Assembly: GCA_017308595.1 (NCBI GenBank)
Contig: JAFKER010000006.1
Span: 248,001 to 312,000 of the forward strand
Source of the DNA: Afipia sp.
GTDB lineage: Bacteria; Pseudomonadota; Alphaproteobacteria; Rhizobiales; Xanthobacteraceae
Reading direction: 5' to 3'
Length of the DNA stretch: 64,000 nucleotides
A program made the position numbers and the translations under genes. Of this stretch, positions 54,677 through 63,241 are shown one piece after another; within the stretch, counting starts at the first letter, position 1; the number at the start of each line of letters is the position of its first letter. The notes under the pieces are model-generated. The model did not search any database, was not told the DNA's origin, and saw only the letters and a list, made by a program, of their open reading frames with translations.

Positions 54677-56191
54677 ATGGTTGCGACCATTCTGATTGCC
54701 GATGACGACGCCGTACAGCGCCGCCTCGTCGAGAATATGGTGCAGCGCTGCGGCTACATTGCCGTGACGGTCGACAGCGGTGATGCTGCTCTGGCCCATC
54801 TGATTGACCCTGACACGAAGTCCGTCGATGCGCTGGTGCTGGATCTCGTCATGCCGGGCCTCGATGGTATGGGCGTGCTGGCGAAAATTCGGGATCTGGG
54901 CCTCGATCTGCCGGTGATCGTCCAGACCGCCCACGGCGGCATCGACAATGTGGTGTCAGCAATGCGCGCCGGTGCGCACGATTTCGTCGTGAAGCCGGTC
55001 GGTATCGAGCGCCTGCAGGTCTCGCTGCGCAACGCGCTCAATGCCAGCGCTCTGAAAGGCGAGTTGCAGCGCATCCGACATCGCCGCGAAGGCAAGCTCA
55101 CCTTTGCCGACATCGTCACCCGTTCGGAGACGATGAATCACGTCATCACCATAGGCAAGAAGGCGGCCGGGTCCGCGATTCCGGTGCTGATCGAAGGCGA
55201 ATCCGGCGTCGGCAAGGAGCTGATCGCCCGCGCCATTCATGGCTCTTCCGAGCGCAGCGCCAAACCATTCGTCACCGTCAATTGCGGCGCGATTCCCGAC
55301 AATCTCGTGGAGTCGATTTTGTTCGGTCATGAGAAGGGTGCGTTCACCGGCGCGACCGAACGTCATGCCGGCAAGTTCCTTGAGGCGAATGGCGGCACGC
55401 TGTTTCTCGACGAGATCAGTGAACTGCCGCTGACCGCGCAGGTAAAGCTCTTGCGCGCCCTGCAACAGGGCGAAGTCGAAGCCGTCGGCGGCCGCAAGCC
55501 CGTAAAGGTCGATGTGCGGATCGTCTCCGCAACCAACCGCAACCTGCTCAATCAGGTGAAGGCCGGACAATTCCGCGAGGACCTTTTCTACCGGCTGCAT
55601 GTGTTGCCGCTGACTATTCCGCCACTCCGAACCCGCCGCGAGGATATCCCGCTTCTGGTCCGGCATTTCATGGCGCGCATCGCCGCTGAGGAGGGCCGCC
55701 AGGTCACCAGCGTCAATGGCGAGGCCATGGCCCTGCTCGGCCAACTGCCCTGGCCGGGCAACGTCCGCCAGCTTGAGAATGCCGTGTATCGCGCCGTGGT
55801 CATGAGCGACGGCGGCCAGCTCGGGCCCAATGACTTCCCGCTGAGCGGCGGGATGGCTTCCATCCTGGCAACCGAGGCGGAGCCCGTGGTGCTCGATAGT
55901 CCCCCCTCGTCTCCGGCAGAGCCGATATCAGGTATTGAAATACCTATCGCGCCAACGGCCCTCCCCAGCAGTTCGTTATCGCCTTACGGTGCACTGGCCA
56001 TGGTCGATGACAGCGGCGAAATGCGTACGCTTGAAGCAATGGAAGCCGAAATCATTCGTTTCGCCATCACGCATTACCGCGGGCAGATGTCCGAGGTGGC
56101 ACGCCGGCTGAAGATCGGCCGCTCGACACTTTACCGCAAACTGGACGAAGCCGCGGCATCCGCAGCGGAACCCGAGCCCGGCTCACGCTAG
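54677..56191 (+). CDS. NtrC-family sigma-54 response regulator
   Basis: A 504-residue regulator with receiver domain (phosphorylation site D56 in LVLDLVMPG), AAA+ sigma-54 activation domain and C-terminal Fis-type HTH (about 460-490, GQMSEVARRLKIGRSTLYRKL). The AAA+ domain has Walker A GESGVGKE (about 174-181), intact GAFTGA sigma-54 loop (221-226), and RxDLFYRL. A Pro/Ser-rich linker (about 400-445) separates AAA+ and HTH. The cognate kinase is not adjacent. Its targets are unknown. The ATG lies 8 bases after GCGGGGA. Confidence 0.93.
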   Translation: MVATILIADDDAVQRRLVENMVQRCGYIAVTVDSGDAALAHLIDPDTKSVDALVLDLVMPGLDGMGVLAKIRDLGLDLPVIVQTAHGGIDNVVSAMRAGAHDFVVKPVGIERLQVSLRNALNASALKGELQRIRHRREGKLTFADIVTRSETMNHVITIGKKAAGSAIPVLIEGESGVGKELIARAIHGSSERSAKPFVTVNCGAIPDNLVESILFGHEKGAFTGATERHAGKFLEANGGTLFLDEISELPLTAQVKLLRALQQGEVEAVGGRKPVKVDVRIVSATNRNLLNQVKAGQFREDLFYRLHVLPLTIPPLRTRREDIPLLVRHFMARIAAEEGRQVTSVNGEAMALLGQLPWPGNVRQLENAVYRAVVMSDGGQLGPNDFPLSGGMASILATEAEPVVLDSPPSSPAEPISGIEIPIAPTALPSSSLSPYGALAMVDDSGEMRTLEAMEAEIIRFAITHYRGQMSEVARRLKIGRSTLYRKLDEAAASAAEPEPGSR

Positions 56192-56542
56192 CCTCGCGAA
56201 TCACGCTCTCGCGTGGAACGAATGCGCGGCTTTTTCGCTTCTCTCCATGAACCGTTGCGGGGTGGTGACAGACCAAGGAAAAGAACGCGGCAATGCGCGC
56301 AAGCCGTTGCAAGAAATGCCGAATTGAAGTCACTTCAGATGCGATGACTTCGAGTTGATGTGCCGCCGTCTGGCTGTGTCCGACTCGGACGTGTAGCGTT
56401 TCGCAGCGTTTTGAATGCGAAATTGCGTAGCAAAATCCCGATCAGGCCGGTGCTTTTGCATCAGGCGACGACGGAAACCATCATAAGCTGTTCCATGCCG
56501 GAGCAGTTTCACCCGCTAAGGGTGCGAAATTGGGGTGCGAGA
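56192..56542. other. Gene-free region upstream of the L,D-transpeptidase
   Basis: I see no gene, strong hairpin or operator in these 351 bases. In-frame ATG 56495 could extend the transpeptidase by 16 residues. Confidence 0.35.
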
Positions 56543-58624
56543 ATGCGTGACTTTTCGACCGGCCACCGCAAGAGCCTTCAGGGCTTTGACCGGATTTTAG
56601 TGGCCGCTGCCGCTACATTCCTCTCTGTTGCCGCCGCTGACGCTCAGTCCGGCCCAGCGAAGAGCCCCGCGGATCTCGCGATTGACGCCGCCGTCCCGCT
56701 TCCCGAACCCGCAAATGTCCCGCCGCCGACGGTCAACGACTTCAAGCCGGATCCGGTGAAGTCTCAGGCCGCGGCGACCGTATCGACACCTGCAACTGCA
56801 AAGAAGGAAGAAGCCGCCGCGCCGGTGACGACCGCGACGGTGCCTCCGGCAGCGACCGCGCCAACGACGGCAACCCCTCCGGCAGCCGCCGCAGCGGAAC
56901 CTGCAAAAGCCGAACCCGCGAAGCCGGTCGCAGCCGCCGATCAGCCGGTTGCCGACAAGCTGCGTGACCTGATCGCAACCAAGGGCGCGCGCTATTTCGA
57001 TCGCAAGAGCGAGCGCACCGCCGTCGAGAATTTCTACAAGGACCGTAATTACGCACCGCTCTGGAACGAAGCCGGTGCAGCGACTGCACGCGCCAAGAGC
57101 GTGATTGCACGCCTCAAGGACGCAGGCAGCGAGGGCCTCAACCCCGCAGATTATCCTGCGCCGGATTTCGCCGCGGCCACCACGCCCGATGCGCAGGCCG
57201 AGGCCGAACTGCGCCTGACTGAGAGCATGCTGGACTATGCGCGCCACGCACAAAGCGGCCGCATGCACTGGTCGCGCGTGAGCGCAGACATTTCCTATCC
57301 GGAACACCCGGTCGATCCGGTCGAAGTGCTGATCAACGTCTCGACCGCGCGTGACGCATCCGCCGCGCTTGAGGGCTACAATCCGCCGCACAAGGGCTAC
57401 AAGGGCCTGAAGGCGAAGCTCGCCGAACTGCGCGGCGTGACGGAAGATACATCCAAGCACATCGCCGAAGGCGAGACGTTGAAATACGTCAAGCCCACGA
57501 AGAAGAATCCAAACCCGGCCGCAGCGGAAGACGATCGCGTGCCCGCACTGCGCGCCAAACTTCATGTCGCGGAAAACGCGGATAGCAAGCAGTATGACGC
57601 GGCAGTTGCCGGGGCAGTGCGTAAATTCCAGTCGCTCAACGATCTGAAGGCGACCGGCGTGCTCGACAACGCCACCGTGCGCGCGCTCAACGGCCCGAAG
57701 AACGACCGCAAGATCGACATCGTGCGCGCCAACATGGAACGCTGGCGCTGGCTGCCGCGCGACCTTGGCGCCAAGGCGCTCGGCGATGCCTATGTGATCC
57801 TCAACATTCCGGACTACACGCTCAAGCTGATGCAGGCCGACAAGCAGGTCTGGACCACCCGCGTTGTCGTCGGAAAGCCGGGCAAACACGCAACGCCGGA
57901 ACTGACGGAAACGATGAAATTCATCACCGTCAATCCGACGTGGAACGTGCCGCCGTCCATCATCTACAACGAATATCTGCCTGCGCTCGCCCAGGATCCG
58001 ACCGTGCTCGATCGCATGGGCCTCAAGCTCGCGCGCGCTGCCGACGGCAGTGTCCGCATCTCGCAGCCGCCGGGCGAAGCCAATGCGCTCGGCCGCATCC
58101 GCTTCAACTTCCCGAACAAGTTTCTCGTCTATCAGCACGACACGCCGGACAAGCACCTGTTCGCCAAGGAAGAGCGTGCCTTCAGCCATGGCTGCATGCG
58201 CGTGCAGAATCCCGATCAGTACGCAGCCAACCTTCTCAGCATCGCGCTGCCGAAGGAGGGCTACACGCCAGAGAAGATCAAGGCGATGTACGGCCGCAGC
58301 GAGATCAACATCAACTTCCCGACCCCGATCCCGGTCAACATCACCTATCAGACCGCGTTCGTGGACAGCGCCGGCAAGCTTGAGTTCCGCAAGGACATCT
58401 ACGGCCGCGATGCCAAGGTGATTTCGATGCTCAAGAGCTCCGAGGGCCGCGACATGGAAACCGCCGTGTCTCACGCCCAGCCGAACTACGTCCGCCCGAC
58501 CAATGTGCGGGTACCCGGCGACAGCTTCGCCAGCAATAACGGCCCAAGCTTCTTCGAGCGGCTGTTCGGAGCGCCGACCCCGCCTCCCGCCCCGGCTCGG
58601 GGCCAGCGCCGGGTGGTCCGCTAA
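56543..58624 (+). CDS. L,D-transpeptidase, YcbB/LdtD-like
   Basis: A 693-residue exported cell-wall enzyme. A signal peptide (cleavage after AAADA near 35) is followed by a Pro/Ala/Thr-rich stretch (about 45-130), a helical domain (about 135-330), a peptidoglycan-binding-like segment (about 350-385, AVRKFQSLNDLKATGVLDNATVRALN spans it) and the YkuD catalytic domain with H549-G-C551 in FSHGCMRV. The catalytic Cys attacks the tetrapeptide donor to form 3-3 cross-links. ATG 56543 was chosen as it puts the signal peptide at the N-terminus. The Pro/Ala-rich linker is typical of Rhizobiales versions. Followed by a terminator. Confidence 0.93.
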   Translation: MRDFSTGHRKSLQGFDRILVAAAATFLSVAAADAQSGPAKSPADLAIDAAVPLPEPANVPPPTVNDFKPDPVKSQAAATVSTPATAKKEEAAAPVTTATVPPAATAPTTATPPAAAAAEPAKAEPAKPVAAADQPVADKLRDLIATKGARYFDRKSERTAVENFYKDRNYAPLWNEAGAATARAKSVIARLKDAGSEGLNPADYPAPDFAAATTPDAQAEAELRLTESMLDYARHAQSGRMHWSRVSADISYPEHPVDPVEVLINVSTARDASAALEGYNPPHKGYKGLKAKLAELRGVTEDTSKHIAEGETLKYVKPTKKNPNPAAAEDDRVPALRAKLHVAENADSKQYDAAVAGAVRKFQSLNDLKATGVLDNATVRALNGPKNDRKIDIVRANMERWRWLPRDLGAKALGDAYVILNIPDYTLKLMQADKQVWTTRVVVGKPGKHATPELTETMKFITVNPTWNVPPSIIYNEYLPALAQDPTVLDRMGLKLARAADGSVRISQPPGEANALGRIRFNFPNKFLVYQHDTPDKHLFAKEERAFSHGCMRVQNPDQYAANLLSIALPKEGYTPEKIKAMYGRSEININFPTPIPVNITYQTAFVDSAGKLEFRKDIYGRDAKVISMLKSSEGRDMETAVSHAQPNYVRPTNVRVPGDSFASNNGPSFFERLFGAPTPPPAPARGQRRVVR

Positions 58625-58672
58625 GGGCCGATTCGGCCGAAAACGGACTGATTTTCGGTTTTCGCGATTTCA

Positions 58673-58699
58673 GGGCTCCGCCGTCAGCGGGGCCCTTTT
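58673..58699 (+). terminator. Terminator after the L,D-transpeptidase gene
   Basis: GGGC-T-CCGC and GCGG-G-GCCC form an 8-base-pair stem with one mismatch, followed by TTTTC. It lies 48 bases after the stop codon. Confidence 0.75.
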
Positions 58700-59012
58700 C
58701 GTTAACCATTGCCCCCAAAGCATTCCTCGCCAGGTCTGCCCATCGGCCCTTTTTTGCCATACTCCGGGGGGCATACTTCACCCTTCACGAGGCTGTGACC
58801 CACTTCGCGATAGACTTGGACCGGGCCAGAACTGCTAGACTTCGGCCCAGTTGAAGACCTGGAACGACTAAAGACTTGGGAACATTCACGAACACGGTGC
58901 GGGGATTGGTAAATATCGCTTAACCCCCCTGCCTTAAGACTACATTCATCCTCTCCCGTTGCGTGGGGTAACGGGGGATCACCTAACGGACTGACAGCTG
59001 ACTGGATTCTGA
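58700..59012. other. Intergenic region with repeated GACTTGG-like units before the M15-type gene
   Basis: Four similar 10-mers occur: TAGACTTGGA (58811), TAGACTTCGG (58836), AAGACCTGGA (58854) and AAGACTTGGG (58871), at spacings of 17-25 bases. Nearer the next gene, CCCGTT (58955-58960) pairs with AACGGG (58970-58975). Their role is not known; they could be a regulator-binding array and a leader hairpin. Confidence 0.3.
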
Positions 59013-60644
59013 GTGGCGGGCGGTTTTCCACGCAGCATTGGCTTTGATTGGCTCTCGCGCACCGGCGTGCGCATCAGCCTCGCCTCACTGCTGCTGATCG
59101 CCACCAACGCCCGCTCCGTCCACAACGCCACCGCCGACGGCGACACCCGCACCCTCTCGTTTCACCACACCCATTCCGGCGAAGACCTCACTGTCACTTT
59201 CAAGCGCAGTGGCCGTTACGACGAAGCCGCGCTGAAGAAGCTGAATCACTTCCTGCGTGACTGGCGCAGCCAGGACTCCACCACGATGGATCGCCGGCTG
59301 TTCGACATCGTCTGGGAAGTCTACCGCGACGTCGACGGCAAACAGCCGATCCAGATCATTTCCGCCTATCGCTCGCCCGCCACCAACGCCATGCTCCGCC
59401 GCCGCTCTTCAGGAGTCGCGCGTCACAGCCAGCATATGCAGGGCCACGCGATGGATTTCTTCATCCCCGGTGTGCCGCTCGAGCAGATCCGCTTCGCCGG
59501 TCTTCGCCTGCAGCGTGGCGGCGTCGGCTTCTACCCCACCTCCGGCTCGCCCTTCGTGCATCTCGATGTCGGCAGCATCCGTCACTGGCCGCGCATGACT
59601 CACGACCAGCTTGCGCGCGTGTTCCCGGACGGCCGCACCGTGCATGTGCCGACCGACGGCAAGCCGCTGAAGAACTATGAACTCGCGCTCGCCGACATTC
59701 AGCGCCGTGGCAATGGCGAGGATGTTGCTGCGCCGTCGAAATCGAAGACTTTCCTGGCCTCGCTGTTCGGCCGCAAGACGGCTGATGACGAAGAAGAGGT
59801 CGGCAACGACGATGTCGCACGCGGCGGCAAGGTCACGCAGGTTGCGATGGCTGTCGCGGACAAGACCAAGACGGCCGCGCAGGCCACCGTCAACGCCGCC
59901 GAAAAGGTTCTCGAGCGGGTGCCGCTGCCACGCGCCAAGCCCGCGGGCGCTACGGCCTATCAGGTCGCGTCGGCTGATACCAAGACTGTCCCCGCGCCAA
60001 AGCAGCAGGTCGCCCTCAGGCCGATGCCGGCCGACGAATACGCCCCGCAATCGCCGGTCGATATCATCAACGCCCGCGGCTTCTGGGATAATGAACCCGC
60101 GCCGAAGCCAGCCGCACAACAGGCCCAGATCGCAGCACTCAAGGCGCGCGGCGCGATCGTCGCAGCCGACCCGCAGTCGACCGCAAGCCTGCCGCCGAAT
60201 GTCTCGCAGGCTCTGGCCTATGCACCAGCGGAAACACCGCTTGACCAGACCAAAATCGTGGCCGCCAGCGCCCCGCTTCCACGCAGTTCGCGCATTGCGG
60301 CACTTGCTGCCAATCCGATGCCGGGCGCCGATGCAGCCAACTCCGCAATCGCCAAGACCGGCGCGGTCACACCCGCGCGGCGGATCAAGCAGGCTGCCAT
60401 GAACGACCTCTGGCTGCGTGCGATGGTGCTCGCGCCGAGCGTCTCCTACTCGCTATCGGCCTCGATCCTCGGCGATCAGGATATGACAGGGTTGCGCACC
60501 CACTTCGTCAAGCCGGACACGGCGGTGGCGATGACGTTCTCGAACGATCCGCAGATGGGTATCGTCTGCGAGAAATTCACCGGGCCTGCCACCGCAACGC
60601 TGTCGACCACCGCGTTCGCAATGCGCACGGCAGCGCTGCGCTGA
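59013..60644 (+). CDS. DUF882 / M15-type murein peptidase (YcbK-like)
   Basis: A 543-residue envelope protein with an N-terminal hydrophobic signal anchor (about 14-32), then the DUF882 (peptidase M15A_2) domain. The zinc-binding pattern S-x-H-x-x-G-x-A-x-D is at 139-148 (H141, D148) with H183 in FVHLDVG. The C-terminal half (about 240-540) is low in known domains, rich in Ala/Pro. It probably cuts peptidoglycan peptide cross-links and sits next to an L,D-transpeptidase, suggesting joint wall remodelling. GTG is the apparent start, with CTGACTGGATTCTGA before it and no strong ribosome-binding site. Confidence 0.88.
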   Translation: MAGGFPRSIGFDWLSRTGVRISLASLLLIATNARSVHNATADGDTRTLSFHHTHSGEDLTVTFKRSGRYDEAALKKLNHFLRDWRSQDSTTMDRRLFDIVWEVYRDVDGKQPIQIISAYRSPATNAMLRRRSSGVARHSQHMQGHAMDFFIPGVPLEQIRFAGLRLQRGGVGFYPTSGSPFVHLDVGSIRHWPRMTHDQLARVFPDGRTVHVPTDGKPLKNYELALADIQRRGNGEDVAAPSKSKTFLASLFGRKTADDEEEVGNDDVARGGKVTQVAMAVADKTKTAAQATVNAAEKVLERVPLPRAKPAGATAYQVASADTKTVPAPKQQVALRPMPADEYAPQSPVDIINARGFWDNEPAPKPAAQQAQIAALKARGAIVAADPQSTASLPPNVSQALAYAPAETPLDQTKIVAASAPLPRSSRIAALAANPMPGADAANSAIAKTGAVTPARRIKQAAMNDLWLRAMVLAPSVSYSLSASILGDQDMTGLRTHFVKPDTAVAMTFSNDPQMGIVCEKFTGPATATLSTTAFAMRTAALR

Positions 60645-60757
60645 AACGCCGGCCGCTCTCCCCTTCGACCCCTCCGAGAATTCCACACGATTGCGCCCCG
60701 CACCGGGACGGCGCAATGTGACGCCGCGTAACCAATAACAACACAGAGGAAACGACC

Positions 60758-61570
60758 GTGTCCTTCGCAGAAATCGAGTACCGCGTCATCGACCGCGTTG
60801 CCGTCGTCACACTCAATCGTCCGGAGCAACTCAATGCCTGGACCGCCGTGATGGGACAGGAAGTCCGAAGGGCGATGGAGCAGGCACGCGACGACGACGA
60901 CGTCCGCGTCATCGTGCTGACCGGCGCCGGCCGTGGCTTCTGCGCAGGCGCCGACATGAAACTGCTGTCCAGCATCAGTGCAACGGGGCGCATCGCCGAA
61001 ACAGCCGATGCACCGATGGATGCAAATTCGCGTCCGGACTTTCAGCGCAAGAATACTTACTTCCCCGCCGTGCCGAAACCGATCATCGCCGCGATCAACG
61101 GTCCATGCGCCGGATTGGGAATGTGCTTCGCGCTGTTCTGCGACATGCGCTTTGCAGGACAAGATGCCGTCTTCACCACGGCATTCGCACGGCGCGGCCT
61201 GATCGCCGAGCATGGCATGAGCTGGACATTGCCGCGGCTGATCGGCCTGTCCGCCGCGACCGATCTGTTGATGTCCGCCCGCAAAGTGAAGGCCGATGAA
61301 GCCCTAGCGCTCGGTCTGGTCGATCGCGTCTATCCGACGGATGAGCTGATGCCCGCTGTCATGGCCTATGCCAAGGAACTGGCTGAATTCTCGTCGCCAC
61401 GTTCGCTGCGCGTCATCAAGAAACAGCTGTGGGAAACGCCCATGCAGACGCTCAATGAAGCCGTTGAAGTCGCAGATCATGAAATGGCGCTCAGCCTGAA
61501 GAGCGACGACTTCAAGGAAGGTGTGAAGCACTTCCTTGAAAAGCGCGCCCCGGCTTTCACCGGACGATAG
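60758..61570 (+). CDS. Crotonase-family protein, enoyl-CoA hydratase-like but without the catalytic glutamates
   Basis: A 270-residue protein with the crotonase fold: RPEQLNAWTAVM, the oxyanion-hole motif GRGFCAGADMK (about 58-68), and NGPCAGLGMCFALFCDMRFA. At the position of the first glutamate (GGGCELA in rat ECH) stands Cys in GLGMCFA, and the second (QPEILLG) is Phe in TTAFARRG, while AEHGMSW is retained as in a group of alphaproteobacterial paralogs. It may be an isomerase, thioesterase-like or other crotonase rather than a hydratase. GTG start with AGAGGAAACG upstream. Confidence 0.85.
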   Translation: MSFAEIEYRVIDRVAVVTLNRPEQLNAWTAVMGQEVRRAMEQARDDDDVRVIVLTGAGRGFCAGADMKLLSSISATGRIAETADAPMDANSRPDFQRKNTYFPAVPKPIIAAINGPCAGLGMCFALFCDMRFAGQDAVFTTAFARRGLIAEHGMSWTLPRLIGLSAATDLLMSARKVKADEALALGLVDRVYPTDELMPAVMAYAKELAEFSSPRSLRVIKKQLWETPMQTLNEAVEVADHEMALSLKSDDFKEGVKHFLEKRAPAFTGR

Positions 61571-61587
61571 CGACCTGATCGGCTCCG

Positions 61588-61613
61588 ATCTCCCGGCGTG
61601 AGACCCGGGAGAT
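61588..61613. terminator. Hairpin between convergent crotonase and DUF2312 genes
   Basis: ATCTCCCGG pairs with CCGGGAGAT (9 base pairs). It lacks a strong T-run on either strand but lies between convergent stops, the expected site of a bidirectional terminator. Confidence 0.55.
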
Positions 61614-61649
61614 TCATCCATTTACGAGCCGCAAGGCGGTCGCGCCGCC

Positions 61650-61922
61650 TTACAGCATGCCGAGCGCCTGCATGTAGGTTTCCAGGATGGTTTCCTGCTC
61701 CTGGCGCTCATCCGCATCCTGCTTGCGCATGCGGATAATGGTGCGCAGCGCCTTCACGTCGAAGCCGTTACCCTTGGCTTCGCCGTAAACGTCCTTGATG
61801 TCGTCGCTGATGGCCTTCTTTTCCTCTTCGAGCTTTTCGATCCGCTCGATGATGGCCTTGAGCTGACCCTTGGCGAAGCTATGCGCGGTGTCGTCGTTGT
61901 CTTTCTCGGCGGGCATAGCCAT
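61650..61922 (-). CDS. DUF2312 family protein
   Basis: A 90-residue helical protein with the DUF2312 signature [23 protein letters not shown] (about 24-46) and [21 protein letters not shown] (about 49-69). The family is found in most alphaproteobacteria and is of unknown function; GapR, a nucleoid protein that binds overtwisted DNA, belongs to it, so that role is likely here. AGGAG is seen 9 bases before ATG 61922. It is leftward, between the crotonase and DUF1244 genes. Confidence 0.9.
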   Translation of the reverse strand: MAMPAEKDNDDTAHSFAKGQLKAIIERIEKLEEEKKAISDDIKDVYGEAKGNGFDVKALRTIIRMRKQDADERQEQETILETYMQALGML

Positions 61923-62095
61923 CGGAGATACTCCTGAACTCTGTATGAGGCTGAAGGGGAGCGTGCGCGGCACGTCATTCAAATTTTACACTCAAGAGTG
62001 CAGGCAGCCCCGTCAAGGCGGAGCCACGGTCATCCACAGCGACCCACAGGCGAAAGAAAAGCCGGCGGCCATCAAGCCGTTTTCACTTGCGTATT

Positions 62096-62398
62096 TCAGT
62101 GACCCGGATGGTTTTTCTTCATCGCGGCGGCCTGATCCGGTGTAGCCTCGGTCTGATAGGTCGCCTTCCAGGTCTCATAGGGCATGCCGTAGACCGCCTC
62201 GCGGCTTTCATCCTTGCTAAGCGCCACACCCTTGCCGTCGGCGGCGTCCTTCAGCCAGTTGGACAGACAATTGCGGCAGAAGCCTGCGAGATTCATCAGC
62301 TCGATATTCTGCACATCTGTCCGTTCGCGCAGATGCGCGACAAGGCGGCGAAAAACGGCCGCTTCCAGTTCAGTCCGGGTCTGCTCGTCGATGGCCAT
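62096..62398 (-). CDS. DUF1244 family protein
   Basis: A 100-residue protein with the DUF1244 features DVQNIELMNLAGFCRNCLSNWL (about 28-49) and GMPYETWKATYQ. C41 and C44 form a CxxC pair that may bind metal. The function is unknown. It is 173 bases upstream of DUF2312 on the same strand; the order DUF2312, DUF1244, DUF1036, pyk is common in Rhizobiales. Confidence 0.92.
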   Translation of the reverse strand: MAIDEQTRTELEAAVFRRLVAHLRERTDVQNIELMNLAGFCRNCLSNWLKDAADGKGVALSKDESREAVYGMPYETWKATYQTEATPDQAAAMKKNHPGH

Positions 62399-62567
62399 GA
62401 TGATATTCCGCTGTTTCGATCGCTGACTGCCCTGCAGGCATCTTCACATAGGGCCTGATCCGGGGATTTTAAGCCCGCCAGACGCTCCCGTACTTTCCAT
62501 AGGGCGAAAAAAACCAGATGAACCCGCGTCAGGCCGTGCCGAGTGGCCTATGAAAGCTCCTGACGGT

Positions 62568-62596
62568 TTGGCGAAACCGCCAAGCCGCTCTATAGT
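62568..62596 (+). promoter_or_regulatory. Probable promoter of DUF1036-pyk
   Basis: TTGGCG (62568-62573) and TATAGT (62591-62596) are separated by 17 bases. Transcription would start near 62603, ahead of all candidate starts for the DUF1036 gene. Confidence 0.45.
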
Positions 62597-62689
62597 GACC
62601 CGGCCTGACCGGAAACGGGAACCACGCTTTTACCGATCATGCTCAATGTGTTACGCGAAATCAATAAACGGTTGATAGTATCTGCTGAC

Positions 62690-63241
62690 ATGACAGCCAC
62701 GATTTCCCGCCGCATGAAATTGCACCGAACACTGATCGCCGCCCTTACAGGATTTGTTGCGCTCACTGCCCTGTGCGCGTGGAGCGATCCTGCGGCAGCC
62801 GATTTCCGTTTGTGCAACAATACATCGAGCCGTGTCGGCATCGCCCTTGGCTACAAGGACAGCGAAGGCTGGGTGACGGAGGGCTGGTGGAACGTCTCGT
62901 CCCGCGCCTGCGAAACCCTGCTGCGTGGAACACTTGTCGCACGATACTATTATATCTACGCCATCGACTATGACCGCGGCGGTGAATGGTCGGGGCAGGC
63001 TTTCATGTGTTCGCGCGACAAGGAATTCACCATCAAGGGCACAGAGGACTGCTTGGCGCGCGGTTTCGACCGCACCGGATATTTCGAGGTTGATACCGGC
63101 GAACAGCGTGCCTGGACCGTCCAGCTGACCGAATCCAACGAACAGACCCCGCGTACTCCAGGCCTTCCCGGAATGCCGAATGCGCCGGGTGCTGCACAAC
63201 CCGGCGCACTTCCCGGCGCAGCTCCTGGAAATCCGAAATGA
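62690..63241 (+). CDS. DUF1036 family exported protein
   Basis: A 183-residue exported protein. A hydrophobic signal (about 14-33, ending PAAA) is followed by the DUF1036 domain (about 38-150), with DFRLCNNTSSRVGIALGYKD, GWWNVSSRACETLL and a pattern of four cysteines that could form disulfides. A Pro/Gly/Ala-rich tail ends it. The function is unknown; the gene is coupled to pyk by a 4-base overlap (ATGA), as in many Rhizobiales. The start is uncertain: ATG 62690, or ATG 62639 or 62714; a promoter lies 90 bases before 62690. Confidence 0.85.
   Translation: MTATISRRMKLHRTLIAALTGFVALTALCAWSDPAAADFRLCNNTSSRVGIALGYKDSEGWVTEGWWNVSSRACETLLRGTLVARYYYIYAIDYDRGGEWSGQAFMCSRDKEFTIKGTEDCLARGFDRTGYFEVDTGEQRAWTVQLTESNEQTPRTPGLPGMPNAPGAAQPGALPGAAPGNPK

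Noticed and set aside
56597-58474. A 625-codon open frame opposite the L,D-transpeptidase
   Set aside because: Composition is Arg/Cys/Gly-rich with no family; it is a shadow of the real gene.
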